Origin: Methylocella silvestris
Lineage (GTDB): Bacteria > Pseudomonadota > Alphaproteobacteria > Rhizobiales > Beijerinckiaceae
DNA length: 64,000 bases
Assembly (NCBI RefSeq): GCF_002891535.1
Contig: NZ_PDZR01000003.1
Location: forward strand, 62,001 to 126,000
Reading direction: 5' to 3'
Below the pieces are notes generated by a model. The model did not search any database, had not been told where the DNA came from, and saw only the letters and a list, made by a program, of their open reading frames with translations. The position numbers were made by a program, and so were the translations under genes. Below are positions 8,067-17,588 of this stretch, one piece after another. Position 1 is the first letter of the stretch, and the number at the start of each line of letters is the position of its first letter.

Positions 8067-9383
8067 TCAAGCGGGCGGCGTTCCGTTCAAGAGCAGCGCT
8101 TCGCCGGCGAGATAAAGGCTGCCGGCGATCAGGACGCGCGGCGGCTGCCGCCAGTTCTGGACGGCAAGGAAGCGCAGCGCGGCTTCGATGCTTTCGGCGG
8201 CGACGGCTGGCAGGCCAACTTCGCTTGCGGCGGCGGCGACGTCACGCGCGGGCTTGCCATAATGCTCGGCCTCGACGGGAACGGCGATGACCTGTTGGGC
8301 GAGCCCCTTGAAGGAGCGCAGAAACGCGCCGGTGTCCTTGGTCGTCAGCGTGCCGCAAATGATGACGAGCGGGCGTTCGCTCTTGTCGGCGAAATCGGCC
8401 ATGGCTTCGGCGATGGCGCGTCCGCCGTCTTCATTGTGCCCGCCGTCAATCCAGATTTCGGCGCCCTTCGGGCCAAGCGCCGCGATCCGCCCCTTGACCA
8501 GATTTTGCAGGCGCGCCGGCCAATCGACCTCGATCAGGCCGCGCTCATAGACCTTCACGTCAAGCTCCGGTTCGATCAGCCGCGTGACGGCGATGGCGGT
8601 TGCCGCATTCTGATGCTGGTGCCGGCCGAGCAGCCGGGGCAGCGGCAGATCGAGCAGTCCGCGTCCATCTTCGAAGATGAAGCGGCCATGCTCCTCCTGG
8701 CCCTCGTAATCGCGCGAGGCCGCTGTCACCGGCGCGCCTTTTCGAGCCGCCTCCATGCGCAGCACGGCAAGCGCTCGTTCATCCTGCGCGCCGAGCACCG
8801 CCGGAACGCCCGGCTTGAAAATGCCGGCCTTCTCATAGGCGATCTTCTCGATTGTGGAGCCGAGAAATTCAGGATGATCGATTGAAATCGACGTCACCAC
8901 CGTCGCCAGCGGATCGGCGATCACATTGGTGGCGTCGCCGCGCCCGCCGAGGCCGACTTCAAGCAGGAGATAGTCGGCCGGAGCTTCGCTGAAGATCTTG
9001 AAGGCGGCGGCGGTCGTGAATTCGAAGAAAGTGATCGGGGCGCCGGCGTTGACCTCCTCGCAATGGCTGAGGGCGTCATACAACTGGGCGTCGCCGACCA
9101 GCTTTCCCCCGCCAGCGGCGCCGAGACGGATCCGTTCATGAAATCGGACGAGATGCGGCGAGGTATAGACATGGACGCGGCGGCCCGCGGCCTCGAGGAT
9201 CGCCCGCATGAAGGCGATCGTCGACCCCTTGCCATTGGTGCCGGCGACGTGGATGACCGGCGGCAGTTTCTTTTGCGGCGAACCCAGCGCGACGAGCAGG
9301 CGCTCCATTCGCCCGAGCGTCAGCTCGATGTCTTTCTTGTGCAGCAGGTAAAGCCGCGCTAGCAGGGCGTCGAGGGGTGTCAT
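8067..9383 (-). CDS. folC: Bifunctional dihydrofolate/folylpolyglutamate synthase
   Basis: FolC adds glutamate to dihydropteroate and to folates. The 438-residue protein carries the P-loop HVAGTNGKGSTIAF near residue 45, the TSPHLVRFHERIR loop, the central VTSISIDHPEFLG segment and the C-terminal domain with GGHNEDGGRAIAE. Length is normal. It is 23 bases downstream of accD on the same strand, an arrangement common in proteobacteria (accD-folC) and, with trpA, in Rhizobiales. Confidence 0.95.
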   Translation of the reverse strand: MTPLDALLARLYLLHKKDIELTLGRMERLLVALGSPQKKLPPVIHVAGTNGKGSTIAFMRAILEAAGRRVHVYTSPHLVRFHERIRLGAAGGGKLVGDAQLYDALSHCEEVNAGAPITFFEFTTAAAFKIFSEAPADYLLLEVGLGGRGDATNVIADPLATVVTSISIDHPEFLGSTIEKIAYEKAGIFKPGVPAVLGAQDERALAVLRMEAARKGAPVTAASRDYEGQEEHGRFIFEDGRGLLDLPLPRLLGRHQHQNAATAIAVTRLIEPELDVKVYERGLIEVDWPARLQNLVKGRIAALGPKGAEIWIDGGHNEDGGRAIAEAMADFADKSERPLVIICGTLTTKDTGAFLRSFKGLAQQVIAVPVEAEHYGKPARDVAAAASEVGLPAVAAESIEAALRFLAVQNWRQPPRVLIAGSLYLAGEALLLNGTPPA

Positions 9384-9406
9384 GGCGGCGCGCGTTCCGG
9401 ACGGGT

Positions 9407-10273
9407 TCAGGCGGCCCCAGCGGCGCGCGGCGTGCGGGTCAGGATCGAGCAGAGGCGGGCGAGCGTCGCGCGCATGTCCTGACGCTGCACCACCATGTCG
9501 ATCATTCCGTGCGATTCGAGATATTCGGCGCGCTGAAATCCTTCCGGCAGCCGCTCGCGGATCGTCTGTTCGATCACGCGCGGGCCGGCGAAGCCGATGA
9601 CGGCGCCGGGTTCGGCGATGTGGATGTCGCCCAGCATGGCGTAGGAGGCGGTGACGCCGCCGGTCGTCGGATTGGTCAAAACGACGATATAGGGCAGGTT
9701 CGCCTCACGCAGGCGCTGCACGGCGATAGTCGTGCGCGGCATCTGCATCAGCGAGAAAATGCCCTCCTGCATGCGGGCGCCGCCCGAGGCGGTGAAGATG
9801 ATGAAGGGCGCGCGGCGGTTCAACGCCGTGGTCATCCCAGTAATGATCGCCTCTCCGGCGGCCATGCCGAGCGATCCGGCGAGAAAATCGAAATCCTGGA
9901 TCGCGGCGACAATCTCCATGCCCTCAAGCCGGCCGGCGGCAAGCTTGACGCAGTCCTGCGCCTCGGTCTTGGCGCGATATTCCTTGAGCCGGTCGGTGTA
10001 GCGCTTGACGTCGCGGAACTTCAGCGGATCGACGGGCGCGTCCGGCGTCGGCAGATCCTCGTAGATCCCTTCATCGAACAGATTGGCGAGCCGCGCCTTG
10101 GGGCTGAGCCGCATATGATAGCCGGAACCAGGCACCACGAAGAGATTGGCTTCGAGGTCCTTGTGGAACACGAGTTCGCCGCTCTCCGGGCATTTGACCC
10201 AGAGATTTTCCGGCGTCTCGCGGCGAAGGAACGACCTCACCTTGGGCGGCATGACGTTGGAGATCCAGTTCAT
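9407..10273 (-). CDS. accD: Acetyl-CoA carboxylase carboxyltransferase subunit beta
   Basis: AccD transfers carboxyl from carboxybiotin to acetyl-CoA, the committed step of fatty acid synthesis. The start [10 protein letters not shown] at 10273 matches the family; an upstream GTG at 10306 would add eleven unlikely residues. The crotonase-like core is present ([30 protein letters not shown], in parts; [17 protein letters not shown]). The N-terminal zinc ribbon is degenerate: of four expected cysteines only one remains (KCPESG), and the second knuckle reads VVPGSG. This loss is known among Rhizobiales AccD proteins. trpA lies upstream and folC downstream. Confidence 0.95.
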   Translation of the reverse strand: MNWISNVMPPKVRSFLRRETPENLWVKCPESGELVFHKDLEANLFVVPGSGYHMRLSPKARLANLFDEGIYEDLPTPDAPVDPLKFRDVKRYTDRLKEYRAKTEAQDCVKLAAGRLEGMEIVAAIQDFDFLAGSLGMAAGEAIITGMTTALNRRAPFIIFTASGGARMQEGIFSLMQMPRTTIAVQRLREANLPYIVVLTNPTTGGVTASYAMLGDIHIAEPGAVIGFAGPRVIEQTIRERLPEGFQRAEYLESHGMIDMVVQRQDMRATLARLCSILTRTPRAAGAA

Positions 10274-10424
10274 TGACCATCCTGATACGGCGCCCGGCGC
10301 CGTCACACACTGCCTGCGACCCCGACTGGCGCGCCTGTGGAACGGAGCTTATCGGACCCTGGAGCTATTTTAGGGGCATAAGGCCCCGTTTGCGACAGAA
10401 ATATAATGTCCCGATCAGGGCCGC

Positions 10425-11273
10425 TCAAGCCGGCGCCCGCGCGGCGGTTCGGACACCTTCCGCCAGATCTGCGACAAGCCGCGCCACCGCCGGCGTGGTG
10501 TCTCGCGTCGCACGGCCCTCGGCGTCGAGCGAGCCGCGCAGCACGTCGACGATTGCCGACCCCACCACGACCCCGTCGGCATGGGCTGCGATCGCCGCCG
10601 CGTCGGCGGCGGTCTTGACGCCGAATCCGACCGCGACCGGCAGGCCGGTATGGCGCTTGATTCGCTCGACGGCTCTCGCCGTCGCTGAGAAATCCGGCGT
10701 CGCCGCGCCGGTCGTGCCGGTGATCGAGACATAATAGACAAAGCCGGAAGTGTTCGTGAGCACGGCCGGCAGGCGGGCGTCGTCGGTCGTCGGCGTCGCG
10801 AGGCGAATGAAATTGAGCCCTGCCGCGAGCGCCGGGAGGCAAAGCTCGGAATCTTCCTCCGGCGGCAGATCGACCACGATCAGCCCATCGACGCCGGACT
10901 CTTTTGCGGCGTCGAGAAAGGCCGGAACGCCATAAACATAGATTGGATTGTAATAGCCCATCAGCACGATTGGCGTCGTCTGATCCTCGCGGCGAAAGTC
11001 GGCGACGAGCTTCAGGGTCTTTGCCAGAGTGGTTCCCGCCGCAAGAGCGCGTAGGCCCGCGGCCTGAATCGCCGGTCCGTCAGCCATCGGGTCAGTGAAC
11101 GGCATCCCGACCTCGATCACATCGGCGCCGGCTTTTGGCAGCGCCTTCAGAATGTCGAGGCTCGCCGCGAGATCGGGATCGCCGGCCATGACGAAAGCGA
11201 CGAGCGCCGCCCGGCCCTCGACAGCGAGATCCTTGAAGCGGCGGTCGATGCGGGTTGAAGAAGCGTTGGACAT
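10425..11273 (-). CDS. trpA: Tryptophan synthase alpha chain
   Basis: TrpA cleaves indole-3-glycerol phosphate to indole, which is passed to TrpB. The 282-residue TIM barrel shows the catalytic Glu strand [14 protein letters not shown] (with the Asp), the VDLPPEED loop and the phosphate-binding [10 protein letters not shown] and VVVGSAIV. I start it at the ATG at 11273 ([13 protein letters not shown]), since the longer frame adds residues not typical of the family. No strong Shine-Dalgarno is visible. trpB is not in the window; trpA leads into accD and folC on the minus strand. Confidence 0.95.
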   Translation of the reverse strand: MSNASSTRIDRRFKDLAVEGRAALVAFVMAGDPDLAASLDILKALPKAGADVIEVGMPFTDPMADGPAIQAAGLRALAAGTTLAKTLKLVADFRREDQTTPIVLMGYYNPIYVYGVPAFLDAAKESGVDGLIVVDLPPEEDSELCLPALAAGLNFIRLATPTTDDARLPAVLTNTSGFVYYVSITGTTGAATPDFSATARAVERIKRHTGLPVAVGFGVKTAADAAAIAAHADGVVVGSAIVDVLRGSLDAEGRATRDTTPAVARLVADLAEGVRTAARAPA

Positions 11274-11524
11274 GGATTTAGCGTTCTGAGCCGTCAGGGC
11301 GCGCCCGAGGCGCATGGGAACGCAGGGCAATAGAGGATTTTTCGCATCCGGGAAAGTGTCGGGCGCCTTTGGCGCGGCCGAAGAGAAGATTCGCGTCTTT
11401 TTTTCAAAGCGTTAATCAATAATGTCCTGCAACTGAAGCGGGAGCGCCCGACAAGCCGCTTTGATCTTCACGGCCGCCCGATTGCAGAGCATCATGTGCG
11501 CTGCGCCTTATCGGAAGCCACCGC

Positions 11525-11653
11525 ATGATCCCCCCGCCGCCCGTCACTCCGGTTCCCCTTCTTGCCAATCCCGACGGCTCGGTCAGGGATAAACGCTTTG
11601 CGATCAACCCGGACGCGACGCAGATCGTCTTCGAGCGCCCGGTTGAGGCGTGA
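11525..11653 (+). CDS. Possible small protein, 42 residues
   Basis: An ATG at 11525 preceded by TCGGAAG opens a 42-residue proline-rich frame starting MIPPPPVTPVPLL and ending FERPVEA, 61 bases before the ABC permease gene. It has no recognised family. It could be a real leader-length gene of the transporter operon or a chance frame in GC-rich DNA. The in-frame region upstream is open back to a TGA at 11462 but has no better start. Confidence 0.3.
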   Translation: MIPPPPVTPVPLLANPDGSVRDKRFAINPDATQIVFERPVEA

Positions 11654-11714
11654 CCCGGAAATGGGCGGCATGCTCCAGATCCCATCGCCTGCCTCGTACT
11701 TTCGCCGCTGACCC

Positions 11715-12656
11715 ATGCCGCAGCGCGCGCTTGCCCGTATCCTCGCCGCCGCCGCGACGCTTTTTGTCGTGATTGCGCTGTCGTTCTTTCTGATGCGGCT
11801 TGCGCCGGGCGGCCCGTTCGATTCCGAGCGTCCGCTCGATCCGAAAATCGCCGAGAATCTGCGCCGCATCTACCGCCTCGACCTGCCGCTCTGGCGCCAG
11901 TTTCTGTTCTATCTGCAAAGTCTCGCGCAGGGCGATTTCGGGCCGAGCCTGCACTGGCGCGATTTTTCGGTGAACGAGCTGTTCGCCCATGCGCTGCCGA
12001 TCTCGATGCGGCTTGGCGCCGAAGCGTTGAGCGTCGCGCTGCTGGTCGGCGGCGCGCTCGGGGCGATTGGCGCCTCCACCGGCGCGGGGTTGCGCCAAAA
12101 GCTGGGCGCTTTCGCCGTGGACGCCGCGGCGCTGATCGGCGTCATCTTGCCGGCCTTCGTCATCGCGCCGCTGATGCAGCTTCTGTTCGGCCTGACATGG
12201 CGCATCCTGCCCGTCGGCGGCTGGGAGGACGGCGCCTGGCGCAATCAGATCCTCCCCGTCGCGACGCTTGCCTTGCCGCAGATCGCGATTGTCGCGCGGC
12301 TGATGCAAACCTCCTTGCGCGACGTTCTCGCCGAGCCGCATATCCGTACGCTGCGCGCCTTCGGATTGCCGCCCCGCCACATCTACGCCCACGCGCTGCG
12401 CGCCGCGATTCTGCCGACCCTGTCCTATCTCGGCCTTGCCGCCGCCAATTTGCTGACGGGTTCTGTGATCGTCGAAACCATCTTCGGCATTCCGGGCATG
12501 GGGCGCTATTTCGTCGATGGCGCGATCGGCCGCGACTATACGCTGGTGATGGGAACGGTAGTCGTCGTCGCCGCGCTCGTCATCGCCTTCAATCTTCTCG
12601 TCGACCTCGCCTATGCCTGGCTTGATCCGCGCATCGCGGAATCGGCGTCACGATGA
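11715..12656 (+). CDS. Peptide-type ABC transporter permease (OppB/DppB family)
   Basis: A 313-residue inner-membrane permease of a binding-protein-dependent peptide/nickel importer. The first helix (LFVVIALSFFLMRLAPGG, ending in the conserved APGGP) and the periplasmic segment with RRIYRLDLPLWRQF are classic OppB/YejB features. The cytoplasmic EAA loop reads REHxxA-like HIYAHALRAAILPTLSYLG near residues 218-236. The C-terminus has IPGMGRYFVDGAIGRDYT. The stop overlaps the next gene by four bases (ATGA). The substrate cannot be read from sequence; short peptides are the usual cargo. Confidence 0.9.
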   Translation: MPQRALARILAAAATLFVVIALSFFLMRLAPGGPFDSERPLDPKIAENLRRIYRLDLPLWRQFLFYLQSLAQGDFGPSLHWRDFSVNELFAHALPISMRLGAEALSVALLVGGALGAIGASTGAGLRQKLGAFAVDAAALIGVILPAFVIAPLMQLLFGLTWRILPVGGWEDGAWRNQILPVATLALPQIAIVARLMQTSLRDVLAEPHIRTLRAFGLPPRHIYAHALRAAILPTLSYLGLAAANLLTGSVIVETIFGIPGMGRYFVDGAIGRDYTLVMGTVVVVAALVIAFNLLVDLAYAWLDPRIAESASR

Positions 12657-13759
12657 GCAGATTTATTCTGCTTTCCCCGGCCCGCGCGGCGCTTTGGCGG
12701 CGTATTCCCGCCAGCGCCATGCTGCTCGTTTTGATCGCGCTCGCCTGTATCTTCGGCCCTTTATTCACATCGCATCCGTTCGACCGTGTTTATCCAGATT
12801 ATGTGCTGGCGCCTCCCTCGCTGGAGCCGAGTCCGAACGCGAGCGAGGCGCGCGACGCGGTCGAGGAGCTCGCCGCGCGGCTCGGCGCCAAAATCGTGTC
12901 GATGGATTCAACGGGCGACAGCGTCGCCGCAAAATTCTCGAGCGACCGGACCATCGACGCGGCGGCTCTCGCCGCCCTGCCGCGCTCGGACAGGATCGGA
13001 CCGCCCCGCATCAACTCAAGCGGCGACGGCGGCCAAAATGTCGGCCTCAACATTCCCTTGCTGCGAACCGTGTTTCCTTTTGGCGCCGACGCCAATGGCC
13101 GCGACCTCCTGACCCGGACGCTGATCGCCGGGCGCGTCTCTCTCGCCGTTGGTCTGCTCGCCTCGCTGGTGGCGCTCGTCATCGGCGTTCTCTATGGCGC
13201 GATCGCCGGCTATGCCGGCGGCGCCGTCGACGCTTTGATGATGCGCATCGTCGAGATCATCTACGCGCTGCCCTTCATCTTTTTTGTCATTGTGCTCGTG
13301 ATGGTGTTTGGCAGGCATTTCGTCCTGATCTTCATCGCCATCGGCGCGGTCGAATGGCTCGACATGGCGCGCATTGCGCGTGGGCAGACGCTCGCCCTCA
13401 AGGAGAAGGATTATGTCGCCGCCGCGCGCGCGCTCGGGGCGAGCCCCGCGGCGATCATCCGGCGCCATATTCTGCCCAATGCGAGCGGCCCGATCATCGC
13501 CTATCTGACGCTGCTCCTGCCGCGCGTCATTCTGCTTGAAAGCTTCATTTCCTTCCTCGGTCTCGGCGTGCAGGAGCCTCTGGCGAGCTGGGGCGTGTTG
13601 ATCGCGGACGGCGCCCGCAACATTCAGGGCGCGCTTCACCTGCTCTTCTTTCCGGCGCTGTTTCTTGGCGCCACACTCGGCGCCCTGCAGAGTTTTGGCC
13701 AATATCTCCAGGCGATCTTTGCCGACGCCCACGTTGGCCTCGAGAGCGAGCCGCGATGA
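12653..13759 (+). CDS. Peptide-type ABC transporter permease (OppC/DppC family) with enlarged periplasmic loop
   Basis: Second permease of the importer, 368 residues. Helix 1 (AMLLVLIALACIFGPLF) is followed by about 90 extra residues (roughly 45-140) before the canonical FPFGADANGRDLLTRTLIAG segment, longer than the loop in typical OppC. The EAA loop is DYVAAARALGASPAAIIRRH, and the C-terminus contains LESFISFLGLGVQEP. Start ATG overlaps the oppB-like stop and its own stop overlaps the ATPase start (ATGA at 13756), so all three are coupled. The long loop could contact a binding protein encoded elsewhere (inference). Confidence 0.9.
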   Translation: MSRFILLSPARAALWRRIPASAMLLVLIALACIFGPLFTSHPFDRVYPDYVLAPPSLEPSPNASEARDAVEELAARLGAKIVSMDSTGDSVAAKFSSDRTIDAAALAALPRSDRIGPPRINSSGDGGQNVGLNIPLLRTVFPFGADANGRDLLTRTLIAGRVSLAVGLLASLVALVIGVLYGAIAGYAGGAVDALMMRIVEIIYALPFIFFVIVLVMVFGRHFVLIFIAIGAVEWLDMARIARGQTLALKEKDYVAAARALGASPAAIIRRHILPNASGPIIAYLTLLLPRVILLESFISFLGLGVQEPLASWGVLIADGARNIQGALHLLFFPALFLGATLGALQSFGQYLQAIFADAHVGLESEPR

Positions 13760-15369
13760 GCGAACCGCCGCTGCTCGAATTCGCGAATCTCTGCGTCTCC
13801 TATGGCGGCCGGCGCATCGTCGACGAGGTCAGCTTCACTTTGGCGCGCGGCGAGACGGCGGCGCTCGTCGGCGCCTCCGGGTCTGGCAAAAGCCAGACAG
13901 CGCTCGCCGCCCTGCGCCTGCTGCCGCCGCAAGTGCGGACGTCGGGCCGCGTCGCCTTTGAAGGCGAAGATCTTCTGAGTCTGCCGGAGCGCCGGCTCAA
14001 CGCCATTCGCGGCCGGCGCGTCGCCATGATTTTTCAAGAGCCGATGTCGGCGCTCGATCCCTTGTTTACCGTCGGCTCGCAGATCGCCGCCGTGCTTCGG
14101 CTGCAGGCCGGATTTTCGCGCGGTCAGGCGTTGACGCGGGCCGCCGAGCTCCTTGACCTTGTGGGCATCGACGCGCCGAAGGAACGGCTCAGCGCTTTTC
14201 CGCATCAACTGTCCGGTGGTCAGCGCCAGCGCGTTTCGATCGCGATGGCGATCGCCTGCGAGCCGGACGCGCTCATCGCCGACGAGCCGACGACGGCGCT
14301 CGATGTGACCGTCGCCGCCCGCATTCTCGATCTTCTGGGCGAGCTCCGCGCGCGGCTCGGGCTCGCCATGATCTTCATCAGCCATGATCTGCAACTCGTG
14401 CGCCGTCTTGCAAGCCGGGTGTATGTGATGGACGCCGGCCGCATCGTTGAGGCCGGCGCGACGGAAGCTGTTTTCTGCAACCCGCAGCACAGCGCAACGC
14501 AGGGGCTGATCGTCGCCGCGCCGTCGCCGCGCGCGCGCCGCCCCGATCCGGCGCCGGAAATTCTCAGGGCCGAGAACCTCAGCGTCGCCTACAGGCGCCG
14601 CGGCGGCTGGTTTGCCGGGCGCAGTGAGGTCAAGGTGCTGGACGCCGTCACCCTCAGTCTCAAGCGTGGACGCACGCTTGGCGTCGTCGGCGAATCGGGC
14701 GCCGGCAAATCCACGCTCGGCCGGGCGATTTTAAGGCTCGTCCCGGCCAGCGGCGCGATCTGTTTCGAGGGGCGGGACATTGGCGGCCTCGATGAAACCG
14801 GCATGCGTCCGCTGCGCCGCGCCATGCAGATGGTGTTCCAGGACCCCTATGGCGCGCTTTCGCCGCGCATGCGCATCGGCGACATCGTGTCGGAGGGCCT
14901 TCTGATTCACGAGCCCGCGCTGTCGCGCCGCGCGCGCGACGGGAGGGCTGCGCAGGCGCTCGAAGAAGTCTCGATCGACCCCGCCCGGCGTGATCGTCGG
15001 CCGCGCGAATTTTCGGGCGGGCAGCGCCAGCGCATCGCCATCGCGCGGGCGATGATCCTGCGGCCGCGCCTCGTCGTGCTCGATGAGCCGACTTCGGCGC
15101 TCGACCGCGCGACGCAAATGGATATTTTGCGGCTGCTGCGCGATCTGCAGGAGGCGCATGGCCTCGCCTATGTGCTGATCAGCCATGATCTGAAGACGAT
15201 CGAGGCGATGGCCGACGATATCGCCGTGATGAAAAACGGCTGCATCGTCGAGCAGGGGCCGGCCGCGCAGATTCTGGGCAGCCCGCGCGACCCCTACACG
15301 CGCTCCTTAATGCAGGCCGCATTTGACACGCATGGCGGGCGTCAGGATTTTTCGTCCCGCCGCTGCTAA
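13756..15369 (+). CDS. Peptide-type ABC transporter ATPase, two fused nucleotide-binding domains
   Basis: A 537-residue protein with two complete ABC ATPase domains in tandem, the YejF/GsiA layout. Domain 1 has Walker A GASGSGKSQT (about residue 36), signature LSGGQRQRVSIA and Walker B LIADEPTTALD. Domain 2 (from about residue 270) has GESGAGKSTLGR, signature FSGGQRQRIAIA and LVVLDEPTSALD. Both carry the H-loop ISHD. It powers the two upstream permeases. No periplasmic binding protein gene flanks the three genes. Confidence 0.93.
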   Translation: MSEPPLLEFANLCVSYGGRRIVDEVSFTLARGETAALVGASGSGKSQTALAALRLLPPQVRTSGRVAFEGEDLLSLPERRLNAIRGRRVAMIFQEPMSALDPLFTVGSQIAAVLRLQAGFSRGQALTRAAELLDLVGIDAPKERLSAFPHQLSGGQRQRVSIAMAIACEPDALIADEPTTALDVTVAARILDLLGELRARLGLAMIFISHDLQLVRRLASRVYVMDAGRIVEAGATEAVFCNPQHSATQGLIVAAPSPRARRPDPAPEILRAENLSVAYRRRGGWFAGRSEVKVLDAVTLSLKRGRTLGVVGESGAGKSTLGRAILRLVPASGAICFEGRDIGGLDETGMRPLRRAMQMVFQDPYGALSPRMRIGDIVSEGLLIHEPALSRRARDGRAAQALEEVSIDPARRDRRPREFSGGQRQRIAIARAMILRPRLVVLDEPTSALDRATQMDILRLLRDLQEAHGLAYVLISHDLKTIEAMADDIAVMKNGCIVEQGPAAQILGSPRDPYTRSLMQAAFDTHGGRQDFSSRRC

Positions 15370-15431
15370 GACGAAGTCGTTATGGTATTGGACGTATGGA
15401 CGATTGAGGCCACACACATTGCGGGTGCGAC

Positions 15432-17579
15432 ATGATTTTTGACGGCGAGACGATCCGGGTCGAAGAGCTGGGCGGGGGACTTTTCGAGCTGCGCTTTGAT
15501 CGCAAGGGTGAGGCCGTCAACAAGCTCGACCGCCTCGCCTTCAGCGAACTGGCTCAGGCTGTTGAAGCGCTCGCCAAGACGCCGGGGCTCGCGGGGGCGC
15601 TTGTCACCAGCGCCAAGGACACCTTTATCGCTGGCGCGGATATTTTCGAGTTCGTCGAGGTTTTCGAGCGAAGCGAAGCGGAAATCGCCGAATTTGTCGC
15701 GGCCAATGCGAAAATCATCACGGCGCTGAGCAATCTGCCCGCGCCGACGGTCGCCGCCATCAACGGACTTGCGCTCGGCGGCGGCTTTGAGGTGGCGTTG
15801 GCGGCCGATTATCGAGTCATTGCCGACACGGCAAAAATCGGCTTTCCCGAGGTCACGCTCGGTATCTTCCCGGGCTATGGCGGCACGGTGCGGCTGCCGC
15901 GCCTGATCGGCCTCGTCGAAGGCGGCAAATGGATCATCTCCGGAACGCCGCGCCCCGCGGCCGCGGCGCTCGATCTGGGAGCCGTCGACGCCGTTGCCGC
16001 GCCGGAGTCCTTGTTCGCGACGGCGTTGGCGCTGTTGAAGCAGGCTGCCGCCAATCCGGGCGAATGGCCCAAGCGCCGTCGCGAGGCCGAACAAAGCCTC
16101 GGCCTCGAAGAGGAAACCGTCCGGGATTTTATCACCGGCCTGAAAGTCGAGGCGGCGCGCGCGCTGCCGCATTATCCGGCCGCGCATGATGCCGTAGCGC
16201 TGCTCGAAGCCGCGGCCGGGATCCCCTTCGACGAGGCGCTGGCGCTTGAGGCGAAAGGTTTTGCGCGGACAGCGCGGACGCAGGCCGCCGCCTCGCTTGT
16301 CGGCAATTTCGTCAACGAGCAGGCGCTGAAGAAAATCAGCAAGGGATACGCCAAGACCGCCGCGCCGGTGCGCAAGGCGGCGGTCCTCGGCGCTGGCGTC
16401 ATGGGCGCGGGCGTCGCCTATCAGAGCGCCCTGCGCGGCGTGCCCGTCTTGCTGAAGGACGTGTCGCAGGCTGCGCTCGAATCCGGCATGGCGCATGCCG
16501 AACAGCTGCTCGACAAGCTGGTGGAGCAGGGCAGGCTGCCGCAGGATCGCGCCGACGCGGTGGCGCGCTCGATCAAGCCGACCGAAAGTTTCGACAATTT
16601 TTCCGACGTCGATGTCGTCGTTGAAGCGATCGTTGAAGATATCGCCATCAAAACGTCCGTCTTCAGACAGGTCGAGGCGGCCACCGACGCAAAGACGATC
16701 CTCGCCTCGAACACCTCATCGCTGCAGATCGCCGATCTGGCCGAGGGTCTCGGCCGGCCGCAGAATTTCATCGGCATGCATTTCTTCAATCCCGTGCCGA
16801 AAATGGCGCTGGTCGAGGTGGTGCGCGGGCCGAAAACCTCGGAAGCAGCGGTCGCGACCATCGTCGGCTATGCAACCGCAATGGGCAAGACGCCGGTCGT
16901 CGTCGGCGATTGCCCCGGCTTCGTCGTCAACCGCGTGCTGACGCCCTATCTCATCGCCTTTCTGCAGCTGGTGCGCGACGGCGTCGACTTCCGCCAGATC
17001 GACAGGGTGATGGAGGCCTTCGGCTGGCCGATGGGGCCGGCCTATCTCATCGACGTCATCGGCCTCGACATTTCGCATCACGTGGTCGAGATCGTTTCGG
17101 CCGGCTTCCCCGAGCGCATGGTCGCCGCGCACCCTTCCGCGATCGACGTTCTGAAGGCCGACGGGCGGCTCGGCCAGAAGAACGGGCGCGGCTTTTATCT
17201 TTATGCGAAAGACGCCAGGGGCCGCCCGCGCAAGGACGCCGATCCTGCGGTCGCAGCGCTGCTCGCCTCCGTCCAGCCGCAGGGCGAAAGCGCGCTGCCC
17301 GACGCGGACATCCTCGATCGCATGATGATTCCACTCATCCTCGAAGCGGCGCGCTGCTTCGAGGATGGCGTCGCGGCGAGCCCCGGCGAGACCGACATGT
17401 GCCTCATCCTCGGGCTCGGTCTGCCGCGCTATCTTGGCGGCGCGCTGCGCTATGCCGATTGGCGGGGGCTGAAGAAGATCGTCGAGACCGCCGCCAAATG
17501 GCAGAAGCTCGGCGAAATCTACCGGCCGAGCGAGAAATTTTCCGCGCGGGCGGCGAGCGGCAAGGGCTTTTATGGATAA
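15432..17579 (+). CDS. fadJ: Fatty acid oxidation multifunctional enzyme (enoyl-CoA hydratase / 3-hydroxyacyl-CoA dehydrogenase)
   Basis: A 715-residue FadB/FadJ-type enzyme performing hydration and oxidation in beta-oxidation. The N-terminal crotonase domain (about 1-190) includes FIAGADIFEF and NGLALGGGFEVALAADYRV with the oxyanion glycines. The Rossmann domain begins near residue 315 with AAVLGAGVMGAGVAY. Catalytic GMHFFNPVPKMALVEVVRG and the C-terminal PGFVVNRVLTPYL follow. The start ATG is at 15432. No thiolase gene accompanies it here. I cannot decide between FadB and FadJ; the symbol is the more common label for this subtype. Confidence 0.88.
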   Translation: MIFDGETIRVEELGGGLFELRFDRKGEAVNKLDRLAFSELAQAVEALAKTPGLAGALVTSAKDTFIAGADIFEFVEVFERSEAEIAEFVAANAKIITALSNLPAPTVAAINGLALGGGFEVALAADYRVIADTAKIGFPEVTLGIFPGYGGTVRLPRLIGLVEGGKWIISGTPRPAAAALDLGAVDAVAAPESLFATALALLKQAAANPGEWPKRRREAEQSLGLEEETVRDFITGLKVEAARALPHYPAAHDAVALLEAAAGIPFDEALALEAKGFARTARTQAAASLVGNFVNEQALKKISKGYAKTAAPVRKAAVLGAGVMGAGVAYQSALRGVPVLLKDVSQAALESGMAHAEQLLDKLVEQGRLPQDRADAVARSIKPTESFDNFSDVDVVVEAIVEDIAIKTSVFRQVEAATDAKTILASNTSSLQIADLAEGLGRPQNFIGMHFFNPVPKMALVEVVRGPKTSEAAVATIVGYATAMGKTPVVVGDCPGFVVNRVLTPYLIAFLQLVRDGVDFRQIDRVMEAFGWPMGPAYLIDVIGLDISHHVVEIVSAGFPERMVAAHPSAIDVLKADGRLGQKNGRGFYLYAKDARGRPRKDADPAVAALLASVQPQGESALPDADILDRMMIPLILEAARCFEDGVAASPGETDMCLILGLGLPRYLGGALRYADWRGLKKIVETAAKWQKLGEIYRPSEKFSARAASGKGFYG

Positions 17580-17588
17580 GCAAGCGTC

